Origin: an uncultured Clostridia bacterium
GTDB lineage: Bacteria > Bacillota > Clostridia > Christensenellales > UBA1242
Length of the DNA: 64,000 bases
NCBI GenBank assembly: GCA_934793215.1
Contig: CAKVOP010000001.1
Coordinates: 186,001-250,000, forward strand
Reading direction: 5' to 3'
Part shown: in pieces, positions 8,442-17,637 of the stretch
How positions within the stretch are numbered: position 1 is the first letter of the stretch
Layout of the letters: every line of letters begins with the position of its first letter
Program-made: the position numbers and the translations under genes
Notes under the pieces: model-generated
Databases searched by the model: none
What the model saw: the letters and a program-made list of their open reading frames with translations, nothing else
What the model was told of the DNA's origin: nothing

Positions 8442-8565
8442 ATTAGGGTTTTTATTGGTGTTCGGTGAACTTTTGGTGAATTTTGGTTTTGTGTGGGTTT
8501 CATGTAATCGCAAAATGTCAGTGTTTTAGGGGTGTTTAGCGATTTTCAATTTGTCCAAGTCGATA

Positions 8566-8607
<42 letters not shown>

Positions 8608-8695
8608 GTTTTGTTTTGTGATCTGTGGCATTGTGGTGGAGGGTATGTTTCGGTTTTGTAAATAAACGAGTGGTGTGGGGATTAGACACTAATTT

Positions 8696-8724
8696 AGTAT
8701 ATCACTTGTAAAAATTTATGTCAA
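8696..8724 (-). promoter_or_regulatory. Consensus promoter reading toward tRNA-Arg
   Basis: On the minus strand, TTGACA (8719-8724), a 17-bp spacer and TATACT (8696-8701). It transcribes leftward through the truncated tRNA half and into the intact tRNA-Arg about 250 bp away. Confidence 0.8.
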
Positions 8725-8928
8725 CTGTGTTGCAGACTCAGATTAAGACTCATGGTGGTAAGTTATGTTTTGTTATTTGTAAAACAAGTGCGGTTTTCCC
8801 TTTGGACATAAGAAAATTGCAGTATGTGAAAATTTTTTAACAGAACACAAGCAACAATGGGGATTCACACCAATGAAAAAATTGGTATTTGTCTTTAAAT
8901 TTGTTTTTAATTTACTTATTGCAAAAAG

Positions 8929-8957
8929 TTGACAAAAATTGGAGATAAATATATAAT
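8929..8957 (+). promoter_or_regulatory. Consensus promoter of the LRR surface protein gene
   Basis: TTGACA (8929-8934), a 17-bp spacer, and TATAAT (8952-8957): both hexamers are perfect. It gives a 5' leader of about 80 nt before the GTG at 9046. Apart from this, 8725-9045 shows nothing recognisable. Confidence 0.85.
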
Positions 8958-9045
8958 ATTGTTGTAAAAAGTCGTGTAGTCTTTTAGTTTGTGACTTTGT
9001 CATATATTCATTTAATTTAGCCATATTAAAAATAAAGGAGAAACG

Positions 9046-11013
9046 GTGGAAACAAAAAGCAAAAGAAAGGGGTTTAAATACATATCCAAATACATACTTT
9101 TGTTTTTGTTTGTATGTGGGGGGGCTTTTATGGGAGTTGCTCTTGCTTTGTCACTCGTTGATGTCCCAATTGGTGGGAAAATTATATTTAATGCGACAAA
9201 TATTTATGCACAAGTCACTGGAACGGTCACTGGTTCTAAAAGTGAAAACACACTTGATGTGTTAAATTTCAATTATGATTCTCCAGCTTTTACAACGCCT
9301 AATTCTTGGTCTAATATGAAATTAGACTTTGAAGCTGATAAAAACATAGAACTTACGATAACAATTAAAAATCTTAGTGACGAGCGAGAAATTTGGGTAA
9401 CTTTCGTCGAGAACATTAAAGCGGGCAATGTCTCAACTGCTCGTAGCGTTGATGGGACAACTGTTAGTGCTTTTACAAATCAAGTTGTGTCTAAAAGCGG
9501 AACAAAGGTCATAAAACTCATTTGGCGAGTTGAGAATCCTGATGAGGAAGTGACAAATGGGACTTTTAATCTTGATATTACATTGACCAACGAGCGAGTG
9601 GCAGTCGACGAATCAGTTTATGCAGAGTCAATGTCGTTCAAATCATTCAATACAAGTACAAAAACTTGTACAGTTACGAAAGGGAACTCCACAACTGCCA
9701 CGGTTCTTGACATCCCAGAAAAGATTTTGCATGGGGGAGTCGAATACACAGTTACCCAAATTGCGAACGATGCATTTAGAGATTACACAACACTTGAAAA
9801 GGTGGTTGTCCCAAGCACAGTTAAGAGTATAGGCGCACGTGCATTTATGAATATAAAAACATTGAAGAGTGTTACCTTCAACGAGGGGCTTACAACATTT
9901 GAAACACAAGTTTTCTCTGGATGTTCGGCAATAGAAAGTATTGAAATTCCTTCGACCGTAACAACAATAGGAACATGGGTATTCTCGGGATGCTCGGGGG
10001 CTAAATCTGTAACCATTAAAGAGGGCGTACAAACGATTGGGTATGGAATGTTTAACGGTTGCTCAAATGCCGAATTTACCAATGTTACTATCCCTGCAAG
10101 CGTAAATTCTATTGGTGCGTTTGCTTTCCAAAATTGTTCATCATTAAAATCAATAAAATTTAAGAACCTTGTAAAGTGGGACGCAGTCCATAATTCAGAT
10201 TCAACCAAAATTGCAAGCGATATCGATGTATCAGACGCCTCTAAAAATGTTACTTTATTGAGAGATGGTGCGAAAGGATACAAAGAGTACAACTGGACGC
10301 GCACAACACCAAGAGATACAAATTATACTGGGAAATTGACATTTACCTATGATAACGCTGCCAAAACAGCAACAGTTAAAGGGGCAGATAGTTCACAATC
10401 TTCAATTATTATTCCAAATGAAGTCATTTGCAATCAAACCTCTCTTTCGGATGGCACAGCAACTAATGGAACAATTGGTCAAACCTATAAAGTGACGGCT
10501 ATAGGTAAAGAAGCATTTAAAAATTATTGGCTAAATTACATTTACTTGCCAGATACGATAAATACTTTTGAATTTGGAGCTTTCTGGAGTAGTGCGGTTA
10601 ATAGTATAGAAATTCCAAAGTCTGTGACGAGTATTCCTGATAATTGCTTTGCTTATTGTGGACAACTTAAATCTATAACTATTCATGAGAATATCAAAAG
10701 TGTAGGCGGTTCGGCTTTCTATTCATGCACAAAACTTACAAGTGTTACCATAGTAGAAGGCGTGACAGCGTTTGGTTGGGGCGTTTTCAAAGGATGCACT
10801 GCTCTTGCTTCTATCACATTACCTTCAAGTTTAAAATGGATAAACTCATCAGCATTTGTAGATTGCAGTCTTCTAACTTCTGTAACTTTTAAGAATGCCA
10901 CAGGTTGGAAAGCTGGCAGCACATCAGTTTCTTTTAGCGATTTATCAAATAGCTCAACTGCTGCTCAATATCTCACAAGCACTTATAGTTCATCTATTTG
11001 GACTCGTTCATGA
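9046..11013 (+). CDS. BspA-type leucine-rich-repeat surface protein
   Basis: The protein has 655 residues and starts at a GTG preceded by AAGGAG. A lysine-rich N-terminus and one hydrophobic segment (about residues 14-37) form a signal peptide or membrane anchor. Residues about 50-190 are beta-rich and unrecognised. From about 215 there are two blocks of LRR_5/BspA repeats with the usual units (SIGARAFMN, SVTFNEGLTTF, IEIPSTVTTIG, FSGCS), split by a spacer near 420-470. There is no LPXTG; the end (SSIWTRS) matches the ends of repeat blocks. Such proteins are displayed on gut bacteria and bind host or microbial ligands. It is a single-gene unit between a strong promoter and a terminator. Confidence 0.88.
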   Translation: METKSKRKGFKYISKYILLFLFVCGGAFMGVALALSLVDVPIGGKIIFNATNIYAQVTGTVTGSKSENTLDVLNFNYDSPAFTTPNSWSNMKLDFEADKNIELTITIKNLSDEREIWVTFVENIKAGNVSTARSVDGTTVSAFTNQVVSKSGTKVIKLIWRVENPDEEVTNGTFNLDITLTNERVAVDESVYAESMSFKSFNTSTKTCTVTKGNSTTATVLDIPEKILHGGVEYTVTQIANDAFRDYTTLEKVVVPSTVKSIGARAFMNIKTLKSVTFNEGLTTFETQVFSGCSAIESIEIPSTVTTIGTWVFSGCSGAKSVTIKEGVQTIGYGMFNGCSNAEFTNVTIPASVNSIGAFAFQNCSSLKSIKFKNLVKWDAVHNSDSTKIASDIDVSDASKNVTLLRDGAKGYKEYNWTRTTPRDTNYTGKLTFTYDNAAKTATVKGADSSQSSIIIPNEVICNQTSLSDGTATNGTIGQTYKVTAIGKEAFKNYWLNYIYLPDTINTFEFGAFWSSAVNSIEIPKSVTSIPDNCFAYCGQLKSITIHENIKSVGGSAFYSCTKLTSVTIVEGVTAFGWGVFKGCTALASITLPSSLKWINSSAFVDCSLLTSVTFKNATGWKAGSTSVSFSDLSNSSTAAQYLTSTYSSSIWTRS

Positions 11014-11200
11014 TTGTCAAATTGACAGAATTTGAAAGTTGGCTGAAAAGAGCTCTTTTAAGTAGCAATGTTTTGCTTTAAAATTGGGCGGGATTAAAGC
11101 TTTGCGAAAAGGCATGTTCATAAACTTTGTTTGAACTTGATAGTTTGTTTTCATATTAATTAAGGTTTATTTGTATGGGAAAGTAAGAACAAATATTTAA

Positions 11201-11239
11201 AAAGAAAATTCACCAAAGATTTGGTGAATTTTCTTTTTA
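11201..11239. terminator. Bidirectional terminator in the 11014-11435 gap
   Basis: GAAAATTCACC (11204-11214) pairs with GGTGAATTTTC (11223-11233) and is followed by a T-run; an A-run precedes it. It can serve the surface protein gene. Nothing else recognisable lies in 11014-11435. Confidence 0.85.
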
Positions 11240-11435
11240 AACACATCAGAAAAACACAAACGAAATAGGTCTTGCTTGGGGCAAGATTTAAAAAATTTAA
11301 GATAATGAGATCGTCATATGAAAATATAGCAATATTTTAATGTTTTTTTAAATATTCGAAAGAAATATAGTATTTGATAGAATAATATTTCTTTTAATCA
11401 TTAAAATTTACTAAGATTTAAATATGTGGATAGAT

Positions 11436-12059
11436 TTAAAACTCACTTTTTACAAGTTCGCGTGCTTTTTCAAGTGCACCTTTTGCAAAAATGGAACGCG
11501 AAAATGCGTGGTGAGAGAGTGAAATTACTTCATCACCGAGGAAGAATTTGAGTTCATGATATCCTTTTTCATTTCCAACTCTATGACAAGAGATGTCATA
11601 ATGTAAATCATGTTGGGTTAATATTTTTTCAAGTTCTTTCGCTGTTCCACTTGGTGCATCTTTTTTGGCTTTATGGTGAATTTCAGTCAGTACTACATCT
11701 GCCCCTTGAAGCTCTTTACAGGCAAGCTTGGCGAGGTCATACAGTAAATTAACTCCTTTGCTCGCATTTTTACACCTTAAAACTTTGACGGTTTTGGCAA
11801 GTTCTTCTAGACTTTGTTCGTCTTTTTCGGTAAGCCCAGTTGAAAAGCAAGCATAAGGAATTAGCCATTTTTTTGCATAATCGAAATATTTGCTTCTATC
11901 TGTCGCAGAAGAAAAATCTATCATAACCTCTGCATGTAAATTTCTCTTTGACAAAGGCTTGTTTTTGTCAACCTCTGCGACAATTTTATCTCCCTTTTCA
12001 ATGTTTTTTTTGATTTCTTGCCCCATTTTTCCGCAAGAACCTATCAAAATTATTCTCAT
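11436..12059 (-). CDS. dapB: 4-hydroxy-tetrahydrodipicolinate reductase, short form
   Basis: It catalyses the NAD(P)H-dependent reduction in the lysine/diaminopimelate pathway, in the cytosol. The start at 12059 (GGAGA upstream) gives 207 residues, beginning MRIILIGSCGKMG, the Rossmann nucleotide loop. The catalytic/substrate block HHKAKKDAPSGTA is intact. The usual family length is about 240-270; the shortfall is in the middle of the Rossmann domain, so it is a compact form rather than a broken gene. It overlaps nothing and lies 10 bp after ddh, with which it forms an operon making meso-diaminopimelate. Confidence 0.9.
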   Translation of the reverse strand: MRIILIGSCGKMGQEIKKNIEKGDKIVAEVDKNKPLSKRNLHAEVMIDFSSATDRSKYFDYAKKWLIPYACFSTGLTEKDEQSLEELAKTVKVLRCKNASKGVNLLYDLAKLACKELQGADVVLTEIHHKAKKDAPSGTAKELEKILTQHDLHYDISCHRVGNEKGYHELKFFLGDEVISLSHHAFSRSIFAKGALEKARELVKSEF

Positions 12060-12069
12060 AAATTTTCTC

Positions 12070-12972
12070 CTACATAAATTCAAATTCATCTTCACTTAAA
12101 ATGTTTTTAAGTGGTAAGTCCATAATAGTGTAAGCACCATAAGCATTTCGTTCTTTAAGTGGTAAATAATTTTTGGCAAAAGTTGTTAAAACTTTGGCAG
12201 TAAATTCTGGGTTTGAAGGAAGATTTAGTGAGAAGTTCATCATTGAATTCTTGGTTGTAACTTTTCCTTGATGAGCAAAACTTTTAAGTTTCTCAAGTTC
12301 CTCTTGTTTAACAAAAAGCACCTCTGTAGGATATCCTACAAAGTAGTCAGGCATGGATTTAATTTCTTCTTCAATGCGTGGGCGATCTTCTGGGTTTGCT
12401 ACTACATAACATATTCTCTTATGCATTTGGTGAGGATCAAGAGATTCTCCTCTAAACGCTTTGCGTTCACCTTCTGCAAGGGGAACAGTGAACTGTAAAC
12501 CGTCTACAACGCCTTTAATATTTTTAATTGCTTGTGTGTGGCCTTGACTCAAACCAGGGCCCCAAAAAGTGTATGGATCAAGCCCAAGTGTCGTGAATAA
12601 TGCACGCATATAACTGAATAAACCCGGGTCCCAGCCAAGAGAAGAAAGTGCAATTTTGCCATGTTCCTTTGCTATTTTATCTATCTCGTTATGAAAAGGT
12701 TTAAGCCTTGCATGATTATCATAACTTTCTGCGATTGAGAAGTGGTGAAGGAGAGAAAGAGCCTGTGTTTCAAGTTCATTTTGACTTCCTCCACATAAGA
12801 AAAGAAGGTCAATTTCGCCCTCATAATCTCTCAATTTTCTGTATGGTAAAGTGTGAGGGATATCCCGTCTCGAGAATGTTTGTATTAGTTGGTAATCTGG
12901 GGATAATAAAAGTTCTTTTTCAACTGCTTTGCCCAGATTTCCGTAACCGACAACGCCTGCTTTAATTTTCAT
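12070..12972 (-). CDS. ddh: meso-diaminopimelate dehydrogenase
   Basis: This 300-residue NADPH enzyme of the one-step (dehydrogenase) branch of lysine synthesis converts tetrahydrodipicolinate to meso-DAP. The start MKIKAGVVGYGNLGKAVE is preceded by GGAGG; upstream in-frame codons lie in non-coding DNA. The GYGNLG nucleotide-binding loop is followed by a CGGSQ and SYDNHARL region and the SLGWDPGLFSYMR substrate stretch, typical for Ddh. It is first gene of the ddh-dapB operon and diverges from ttcA. Confidence 0.92.
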   Translation of the reverse strand: MKIKAGVVGYGNLGKAVEKELLLSPDYQLIQTFSRRDIPHTLPYRKLRDYEGEIDLLFLCGGSQNELETQALSLLHHFSIAESYDNHARLKPFHNEIDKIAKEHGKIALSSLGWDPGLFSYMRALFTTLGLDPYTFWGPGLSQGHTQAIKNIKGVVDGLQFTVPLAEGERKAFRGESLDPHQMHKRICYVVANPEDRPRIEEEIKSMPDYFVGYPTEVLFVKQEELEKLKSFAHQGKVTTKNSMMNFSLNLPSNPEFTAKVLTTFAKNYLPLKERNAYGAYTIMDLPLKNILSEDEFEFM

Positions 12973-13108
12973 AAATACCTCCATATTGTTTTTATGTATA
13001 GACGCATTTAAAAAGTGTGAAAAAGTTGTTTTAGAAAGAAAAAATCTGTTTTTTAAGTAAAGTTTAAATTTAAAGAACTGATTAAACTGATTTTTTTTAT
13101 AAAAATTG

Positions 13109-13136
13109 TTGAAATTGAAGGCTTTTATGCTAAAAT
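13109..13136 (+). promoter_or_regulatory. Promoter of the ttcA-like gene
   Basis: TTGAAA (13109-13114), a 16-bp spacer and TAAAAT (13131-13136), 23 bp before the ATG at 13160. It stands in the divergent gap with ddh. Confidence 0.6.
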
Positions 13137-13159
13137 AAGTCAGTAAAAAGGATATATAA

Positions 13160-14011
13160 ATGGGAAAGGAAGAAAAAGTTCTGACAAAGGCCGAAGAGGT
13201 TGAATTAAGCATAAGAAAGAAGTTTCATAAAGAGATTTTTTCTCGCTTTACAGAGGCTTTAAACAAATATGAATTACTCAAAGAAGGAGATAAAGTTGCC
13301 GTCTGTATTTCTGGAGGGAAAGATTCTTTTTTGCTAGCCAAACTTTTTCAAGAATTAAAAAGGCATAGAAAATTCCCTTTTGAAGTGGTTTTTTTATGCA
13401 TGGATCCTGGTTATGCTCCTAAAAATAGGCAAAAAATTGAAGATAACGCAAAACTTTTAAATATACCATTAACAATTTTTGAGACAAACATATTTGAAAA
13501 TGTGCATAACATAGAAAAATCGCCTTGTTACATTTGTGCAAGAATGAGAAGAGGCTATTTGTATAACGAGGCAAGAAAACTAGGGTGCAATAAAATTGCA
13601 CTTGGTCACCACTATGACGATGTGATTGAAACAATACTTATGGGAATGCTTTACAGTGGTCAAATTCAAACCATGATGCCTAAACTTCATAGTAAAAATT
13701 TCGAAGGAATGGAACTTATACGTCCATTATACTTGATTCGTGAAAAAGACATTTTGCATTGGCGTGATTATAATGGTCTTAATTTCTTGCAGTGTGCATG
13801 TCGCTTCACAGAAGAGGTGGAGAGTGGCGAAAGCCAGCACACTTCAAAGCGTGCAGAAACAAAAGAACTAATTAAGTTTCTAAAAGAGAAAGACGAGTTC
13901 ATAGAAGGTAACATTTTTAAAAGCGTTGAAAATGTGTGCCTTGATACTATTATTGCTTATAAAGATAAACGTGGGAAACATCATTTTTTAGACACTTACG
14001 ACGAAGAATAG
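13160..14011 (+). CDS. ttcA: TtcA-family tRNA 2-thiocytidine synthetase (PP-loop ATPase)
   Basis: This 283-residue protein would adenylate C32 of tRNA and insert sulfur. The PP-loop CISGGKDS lies near residue 50. The CYICARMRRGYLYNEA block (two cysteines, then RRG-LY) and ALGHHYDD follow, in the order seen in TtcA. A CAC stretch near 215 may supply the iron-sulfur ligands. In Clostridia this family has several paralogues, so the exact tRNA position is not certain. It is a single-gene transcription unit with its own promoter and terminator. Confidence 0.82.
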   Translation: MGKEEKVLTKAEEVELSIRKKFHKEIFSRFTEALNKYELLKEGDKVAVCISGGKDSFLLAKLFQELKRHRKFPFEVVFLCMDPGYAPKNRQKIEDNAKLLNIPLTIFETNIFENVHNIEKSPCYICARMRRGYLYNEARKLGCNKIALGHHYDDVIETILMGMLYSGQIQTMMPKLHSKNFEGMELIRPLYLIREKDILHWRDYNGLNFLQCACRFTEEVESGESQHTSKRAETKELIKFLKEKDEFIEGNIFKSVENVCLDTIIAYKDKRGKHHFLDTYDEE

Positions 14012-14012
14012 G

Positions 14013-14037
14013 AAAGGGGTTTGAAAGCCCCTTTTTT
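14013..14037 (+). terminator. Terminator after ttcA
   Basis: AAGGGG pairs with CCCCTT around a short loop, followed by six T residues, immediately after the stop codon. Confidence 0.85.
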
Positions 14038-14060
14038 GGTAATAAAACATGGGGGTAAAA

Positions 14061-14789
14061 ATGTTTGGGTTAAAAGATGTTTACTGGGTTATCATAAACT
14101 CTTTTGTTTCATTTATCTATCTTTTTATAATTTCAAAACTACTAGGCAAAAAGCAAATTGCCCAGTTAGAATTTATAGATTATGTTGTGGGAATAAGTCT
14201 TGGTTCTATTGCTGCTGACATGTCTGTGGAAACCGAGGCACCATTTTATCATGCTCTTATTGCTATGACCATCTTTTTCTTGCTTGCTTTGGCGGTTGCT
14301 CTAATAGGCAGAAAAAACACCTTTTTTAAGCGTATTTTGAAAGGGAAACCTAGCGTGCTTATTTACGAAGGCGAAATAGACTATAAAGAACTTGTGAAAT
14401 GTAAAATCGATATAAACGACCTTTTAAGTATGTTGCGTGAAAAGGGCTTTTTCGATATAACAGAAGTATCTTACGCATTGTTTGAACCAAGCGGAAAACT
14501 TTCTGTATTGCCAAAAGGCAATTTTAGGCCAGTAGTGGCAGAAGATATCAGTATGAAAATTGTTAAAAAACCTGAATTAAAAAATGTCCTTATTGCAGAT
14601 GGAAAAATATCAAAGTCTGGATTAAATGAAATTGAGAAAGACAAAGATTGGTTGTTCAAGAAATTAAATATAAAGAATAAAAAAGAAATAAAGCAAATTT
14701 TGCTTGCTACTTTTGACGACGAAAATGGTTTCATAGTTTATCACAAAAACAAAAATGAATTTAGAACGAAAGACAAATCTCGTCAATAA
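14061..14789 (+). CDS. DUF421/YetF-family membrane protein
   Basis: A protein of about 242 residues with three N-terminal membrane helices (about residues 4-25, 38-56, 64-86) and a cytosolic alpha/beta domain with the signature of YetF/DUF421: KPSVLIYEGEIDYKEL, then LLSMLREKGFFDITEVSYALFEPSGKLSVLPK. The ATG at 14061 has a G-rich ribosome site 5 bp upstream; another ATG at 14049 has none. The family's role is unclear, with links to stress and sporulation in bacilli. It lies between the ttcA terminator and mtaB. Confidence 0.85.
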   Translation: MFGLKDVYWVIINSFVSFIYLFIISKLLGKKQIAQLEFIDYVVGISLGSIAADMSVETEAPFYHALIAMTIFFLLALAVALIGRKNTFFKRILKGKPSVLIYEGEIDYKELVKCKIDINDLLSMLREKGFFDITEVSYALFEPSGKLSVLPKGNFRPVVAEDISMKIVKKPELKNVLIADGKISKSGLNEIEKDKDWLFKKLNIKNKKEIKQILLATFDDENGFIVYHKNKNEFRTKDKSRQ

Positions 14790-14829
14790 AGTTGATTTAT
14801 TGGCGTGGAGATGCTAAAATGAAAACGTT

Positions 14830-16119
14830 ATGAAGATATGCGTGATGACATTAGGGTGCAAAGTTAACAAATATGAAAGTGATGCACTTATGTATAATTT
14901 AAAACTTAAAGGCTATGAGGTAACGGACGCATTAGAGCGAGCCGATGTTTATGTTATCAACACATGTGCTGTGACAGGTGAGGCAGAGAAAAAATCTCGC
15001 CAAATGATTGCAAGGTGTAAAAAATTTAACAAAAACGCGAAGATATTTATATGCGGTTGTGCAAGTGAGCACAACAAAGAGCAATTTATAGAAAAAAATG
15101 TTGATCTTGTTTTAGGTACAGCAGGTAAAATAAAAATTAGTGAATATATAGACAAACTTGCATCTGGTGATAAAAAAATCACACGCACAAGAAAAAAACT
15201 AGCGTCTCTCCCCAAAGAGTATGAAGATGATTTGACCGCAATGCAGTCGCGTACGCGTGCATACATAAAAATTCAAGATGGGTGTGACAACTTTTGCTCA
15301 TACTGTATTATTCCATATTTAAGGGGGCGTTCTAGATCAAGAGGAATATTTTCAATTCTTACCGAGGCAAGTGCTCTTAATGATTCTATCAAAGAAATTG
15401 TGTTGACGGGTATCAATGTTACTGACTACAAGATAGATGGTGAGAAGGGACTATTGACCCTACTGCGAGAGCTTGACAAACTTGGCAAAAGAATAAGGCT
15501 TTCGTCAATGGAAGACACCCTTGTAGATGAAAAATTTTTAAAGGGGCTTGCGGAACTTGAAAACTTTTGTCCACATTTTCACCTTTCTCTTCAAAGTGGA
15601 AGCAACACAGTTTTAAAGCGAATGAATAGACATTATACAGCAGAAGAATTTGCATCTTCGGTGGAACTTATTCGCAAATATTTCCCTCTTGCGGGCATCA
15701 CCACTGATGTGATTGTTGGCTTTGCAGGTGAGAGTGAAAAAGAATTCGATGAGACATATGAATTTTGCAAAAAAGTGGGTTTTTCTCAACTCCATATTTT
15801 CCCATATTCAGTTAGAGAAGGAACTATTGCAAGTAAACTATATAAAGACCTAAATGGTAAGATTAAAGACGAACGTTGTGATAAACTCAATTCTCTAAAT
15901 AAGTCGCTTAAAGAAAGGTTTATTAAGAAAAATAAATTTGAAGAAGTGTTATTTGAGGAGATTGATGACGGCTTTTATACTGGGTATACACGAAACTATA
16001 TAAGATGTTATGTTCAGTCAAAAGAGGATTTAACTGATAAAATAGCATATGTAAAAATCAAAAGACCTTTTAAAGATGGTGCAAAAGCCAAACTTATTAA
16101 AAAGAAGATTTTGCGTTAA
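14830..16119 (+). CDS. mtaB: tRNA t6A37 methylthiotransferase MtaB
   Basis: A 429-residue radical SAM methylthiotransferase that converts t6A to ms2t6A in tRNAs reading ANN codons. The N-terminal UPF0004 domain begins MKICVMTLGCKVNKYESD, and its cluster cysteines (TLGC, NTCAVT, ICGCASE) are present. The radical SAM motif GCDNFCSYCIIPYLRGRSRSR lies near residue 150, and a TRAM-like C-terminus follows. The MtaB/YqeV type (not MiaB) is indicated by GCKVN and CAVT. Spacing is short after the DUF421 gene, but each may have its own promoter. Confidence 0.93.
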   Translation: MKICVMTLGCKVNKYESDALMYNLKLKGYEVTDALERADVYVINTCAVTGEAEKKSRQMIARCKKFNKNAKIFICGCASEHNKEQFIEKNVDLVLGTAGKIKISEYIDKLASGDKKITRTRKKLASLPKEYEDDLTAMQSRTRAYIKIQDGCDNFCSYCIIPYLRGRSRSRGIFSILTEASALNDSIKEIVLTGINVTDYKIDGEKGLLTLLRELDKLGKRIRLSSMEDTLVDEKFLKGLAELENFCPHFHLSLQSGSNTVLKRMNRHYTAEEFASSVELIRKYFPLAGITTDVIVGFAGESEKEFDETYEFCKKVGFSQLHIFPYSVREGTIASKLYKDLNGKIKDERCDKLNSLNKSLKERFIKKNKFEEVLFEEIDDGFYTGYTRNYIRCYVQSKEDLTDKIAYVKIKRPFKDGAKAKLIKKKILR

Positions 16120-16168
16120 TTTTGTGGCTAAAATAGTCAAAAAGTCATTTAATTTTTTGGGTTTTTGC

Positions 16169-16197
16169 TTGACAAAGCCTTTTTAAGATGATATATT
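16169..16197 (+). promoter_or_regulatory. Promoter of the rpsU gene
   Basis: TTGACA (16169-16174), a 17-bp spacer, TATATT (16192-16197). It drives rpsU and probably rplS. Confidence 0.8.
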
Positions 16198-16233
16198 TAA
16201 TAGGACTATTGAATTAGAAGGTGGTGAGAAGAT

Positions 16234-16416
16234 TTGACAACTGTTAAAGTAGGCGAAAATGAAACTCTTGAAAGCGCTCTTAAAAGATTTAAGAGAAAAT
16301 GCCAAAAAGACGGTATCATTGGCGATATAAGAAGAAAAGAAGCCTATGATAAGCCAAGCGTTGCTAAAAAGAAGAAAAGAGAAGCCGCTCGTAAGAGAGC
16401 AAGAAAGAGAGGCTAA
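16234..16416 (+). CDS. rpsU: 30S ribosomal protein bS21
   Basis: A 60-residue basic protein that sits near the mRNA exit on the small subunit. The sequence VKVGENETLESALKRFKRK and the arginine/lysine-rich tail are typical. It starts with TTG, preceded by the strong ribosome site AAGGTGGTGAG; no ATG lies in frame upstream. rplS follows 47 bp later, with a small TGTGC/GCACA hairpin (16428-16441) between them that may tune rplS. Confidence 0.95.
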   Translation: MTTVKVGENETLESALKRFKRKCQKDGIIGDIRRKEAYDKPSVAKKKKREAARKRARKRG

Positions 16417-16463
16417 AATCTCACACCTGTGCATTTGCACAAATATATAAAAGGAGAAAGACG

Positions 16464-16814
16464 ATGAGTAATATTATTGACCAAATCGAGAAAGAAAACA
16501 TGAAAGAAACTCTCCCTGAATTCAATATTGGCGACACTGTTAAAGTTGGCGTTCAAATTAAGGAAGGAGATAAGTCAAGAATCCAAAACTTTGAAGGCGT
16601 AGTTATCGCAAGAAAAAATGGCGGAGTTAGAGAAACTTTCACTGTTAGAAAAATCTCAAATGGCGTTGGCGTTGAAAGAACTTTCCCTCTTCACTCTCCA
16701 CTTATAACAAGTGTAGAAGTTGTAAGAAAAGGTAAGCCAAGAAGAGCAAAACTTTACTATGTAAGAGAACTTACAGGTAAGGCTGCTAAAATCAAGTCAG
16801 CAGACAACAAATAA
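16464..16814 (+). CDS. rplS: 50S ribosomal protein bL19
   Basis: A 116-residue protein at the subunit interface. The conserved pattern (PEFNIGDTVKVGVQIKEG, then QNFEGVVIARKNGG, RETFTVRKISNGVGVERTFPLHSP) is complete, with the KPRRAKLYYVRELTGKAAKI end. AAGGAG precedes the ATG. It is followed by a terminator, so rpsU-rplS is a two-gene ribosomal operon. Confidence 0.96.
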   Translation: MSNIIDQIEKENMKETLPEFNIGDTVKVGVQIKEGDKSRIQNFEGVVIARKNGGVRETFTVRKISNGVGVERTFPLHSPLITSVEVVRKGKPRRAKLYYVRELTGKAAKIKSADNK

Positions 16815-16824
16815 CATAAAGAGA

Positions 16825-16850
16825 AGAGGGCAAATAAGCCCTCTTTTTTA
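16825..16850 (+). terminator. Terminator of rpsU-rplS
   Basis: GAGGGC (16826-16831) pairs with GCCCTC (16838-16843) followed by a T-run. Confidence 0.88.
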
Positions 16851-16917
16851 TTTTGTTTTTTTATAAAATTATTTGAAATGATTATTTGAAATGGTTTATA
16901 ATCAAATTGAGGTAACT

Positions 16918-17574
16918 ATGAAGCAAGAGATTAAAGAATTTTTAGACAGTCATGCAAATAAAGAAAAGGCTGAATTTGATAGTAAAATTGTAAAGTCTTC
17001 TTTGCCTATTTTGGGAATAAAAACTTGCGATTTGGAAAAGTTTGCAAAAATTCTTGCCAAGGGAGGGGTGGGCTTAAATGATTTTGATTTTTTATGCCAT
17101 GAAGAGGTTATCCTCGCAGGAATGATAATTGGCTACAAAAAGTGCTCAACAAAAGAGAAAGTGACTCTTCTTGAACAAATCTTTTCATATTTTGACAACT
17201 GGGCGGTTGTGGACACTATTGTTCCAAGACTTAAAGGCATGGAGAGTGAAAGATGGTATTTTGAAAATCTTCTTAAAAGCGATAAAGAATTTGTAAGACG
17301 CACGGGCATTATTTTTCTTATGAAATTCGCTTTGTCTAGTGACCTTGAAAGAGTAGTAAACCTTATGAAAGATGCTATTAACGATCACTATTATGTCAAA
17401 ATGGCCATTGCGTGGTGTTATAGCGAGGCTTTTATCAAAGATTATGATTTCATGAAAGGTTTTATTCAATCCATTGATGATAAGTTTGTGAGAAATAAAT
17501 CAATTCAAAAAGCCTGTGAATCTTTTAGACTTACAAGTGAAGAGAAATCGCAAATACGGCAACTTAAAATTTGA
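16918..17574 (+). CDS. AlkD-like DNA alkylation repair protein
   Basis: This 218-residue, all-helical HEAT-repeat protein of the DNA alkylation repair (AlkD/AlkC-like) family is expected to excise alkylated bases. Visible markers are the LGIKTCDLEKFAK stretch, the FDNWAVVDTIVPRLKG helix (with conserved NW and D) and HYYVKMAIAWCYSEAF. The start at 16918 (GAGGTAACT upstream) is preferred to an in-frame ATG at 16891 with no ribosome site. It stands alone between rplS and comM. Confidence 0.85.
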   Translation: MKQEIKEFLDSHANKEKAEFDSKIVKSSLPILGIKTCDLEKFAKILAKGGVGLNDFDFLCHEEVILAGMIIGYKKCSTKEKVTLLEQIFSYFDNWAVVDTIVPRLKGMESERWYFENLLKSDKEFVRRTGIIFLMKFALSSDLERVVNLMKDAINDHYYVKMAIAWCYSEAFIKDYDFMKGFIQSIDDKFVRNKSIQKACESFRLTSEEKSQIRQLKI

Positions 17575-17637
17575 GTCGTAAAAAGTTTGGAAAAAATCTT
17601 TAAATATGTATAATTAAAAAGTAACAAAGGAGGAGAT

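Noticed and set aside
8773..9024. 83-aa minus-strand open frame
   Set aside because: It covers the consensus promoter of the surface protein gene and shows no ribosome site or familiar motif.
12973..13108. Lysine riboswitch ahead of ddh-dapB
   Set aside because: The leader is too short and AT-rich, with none of the lysine-box sequence blocks.
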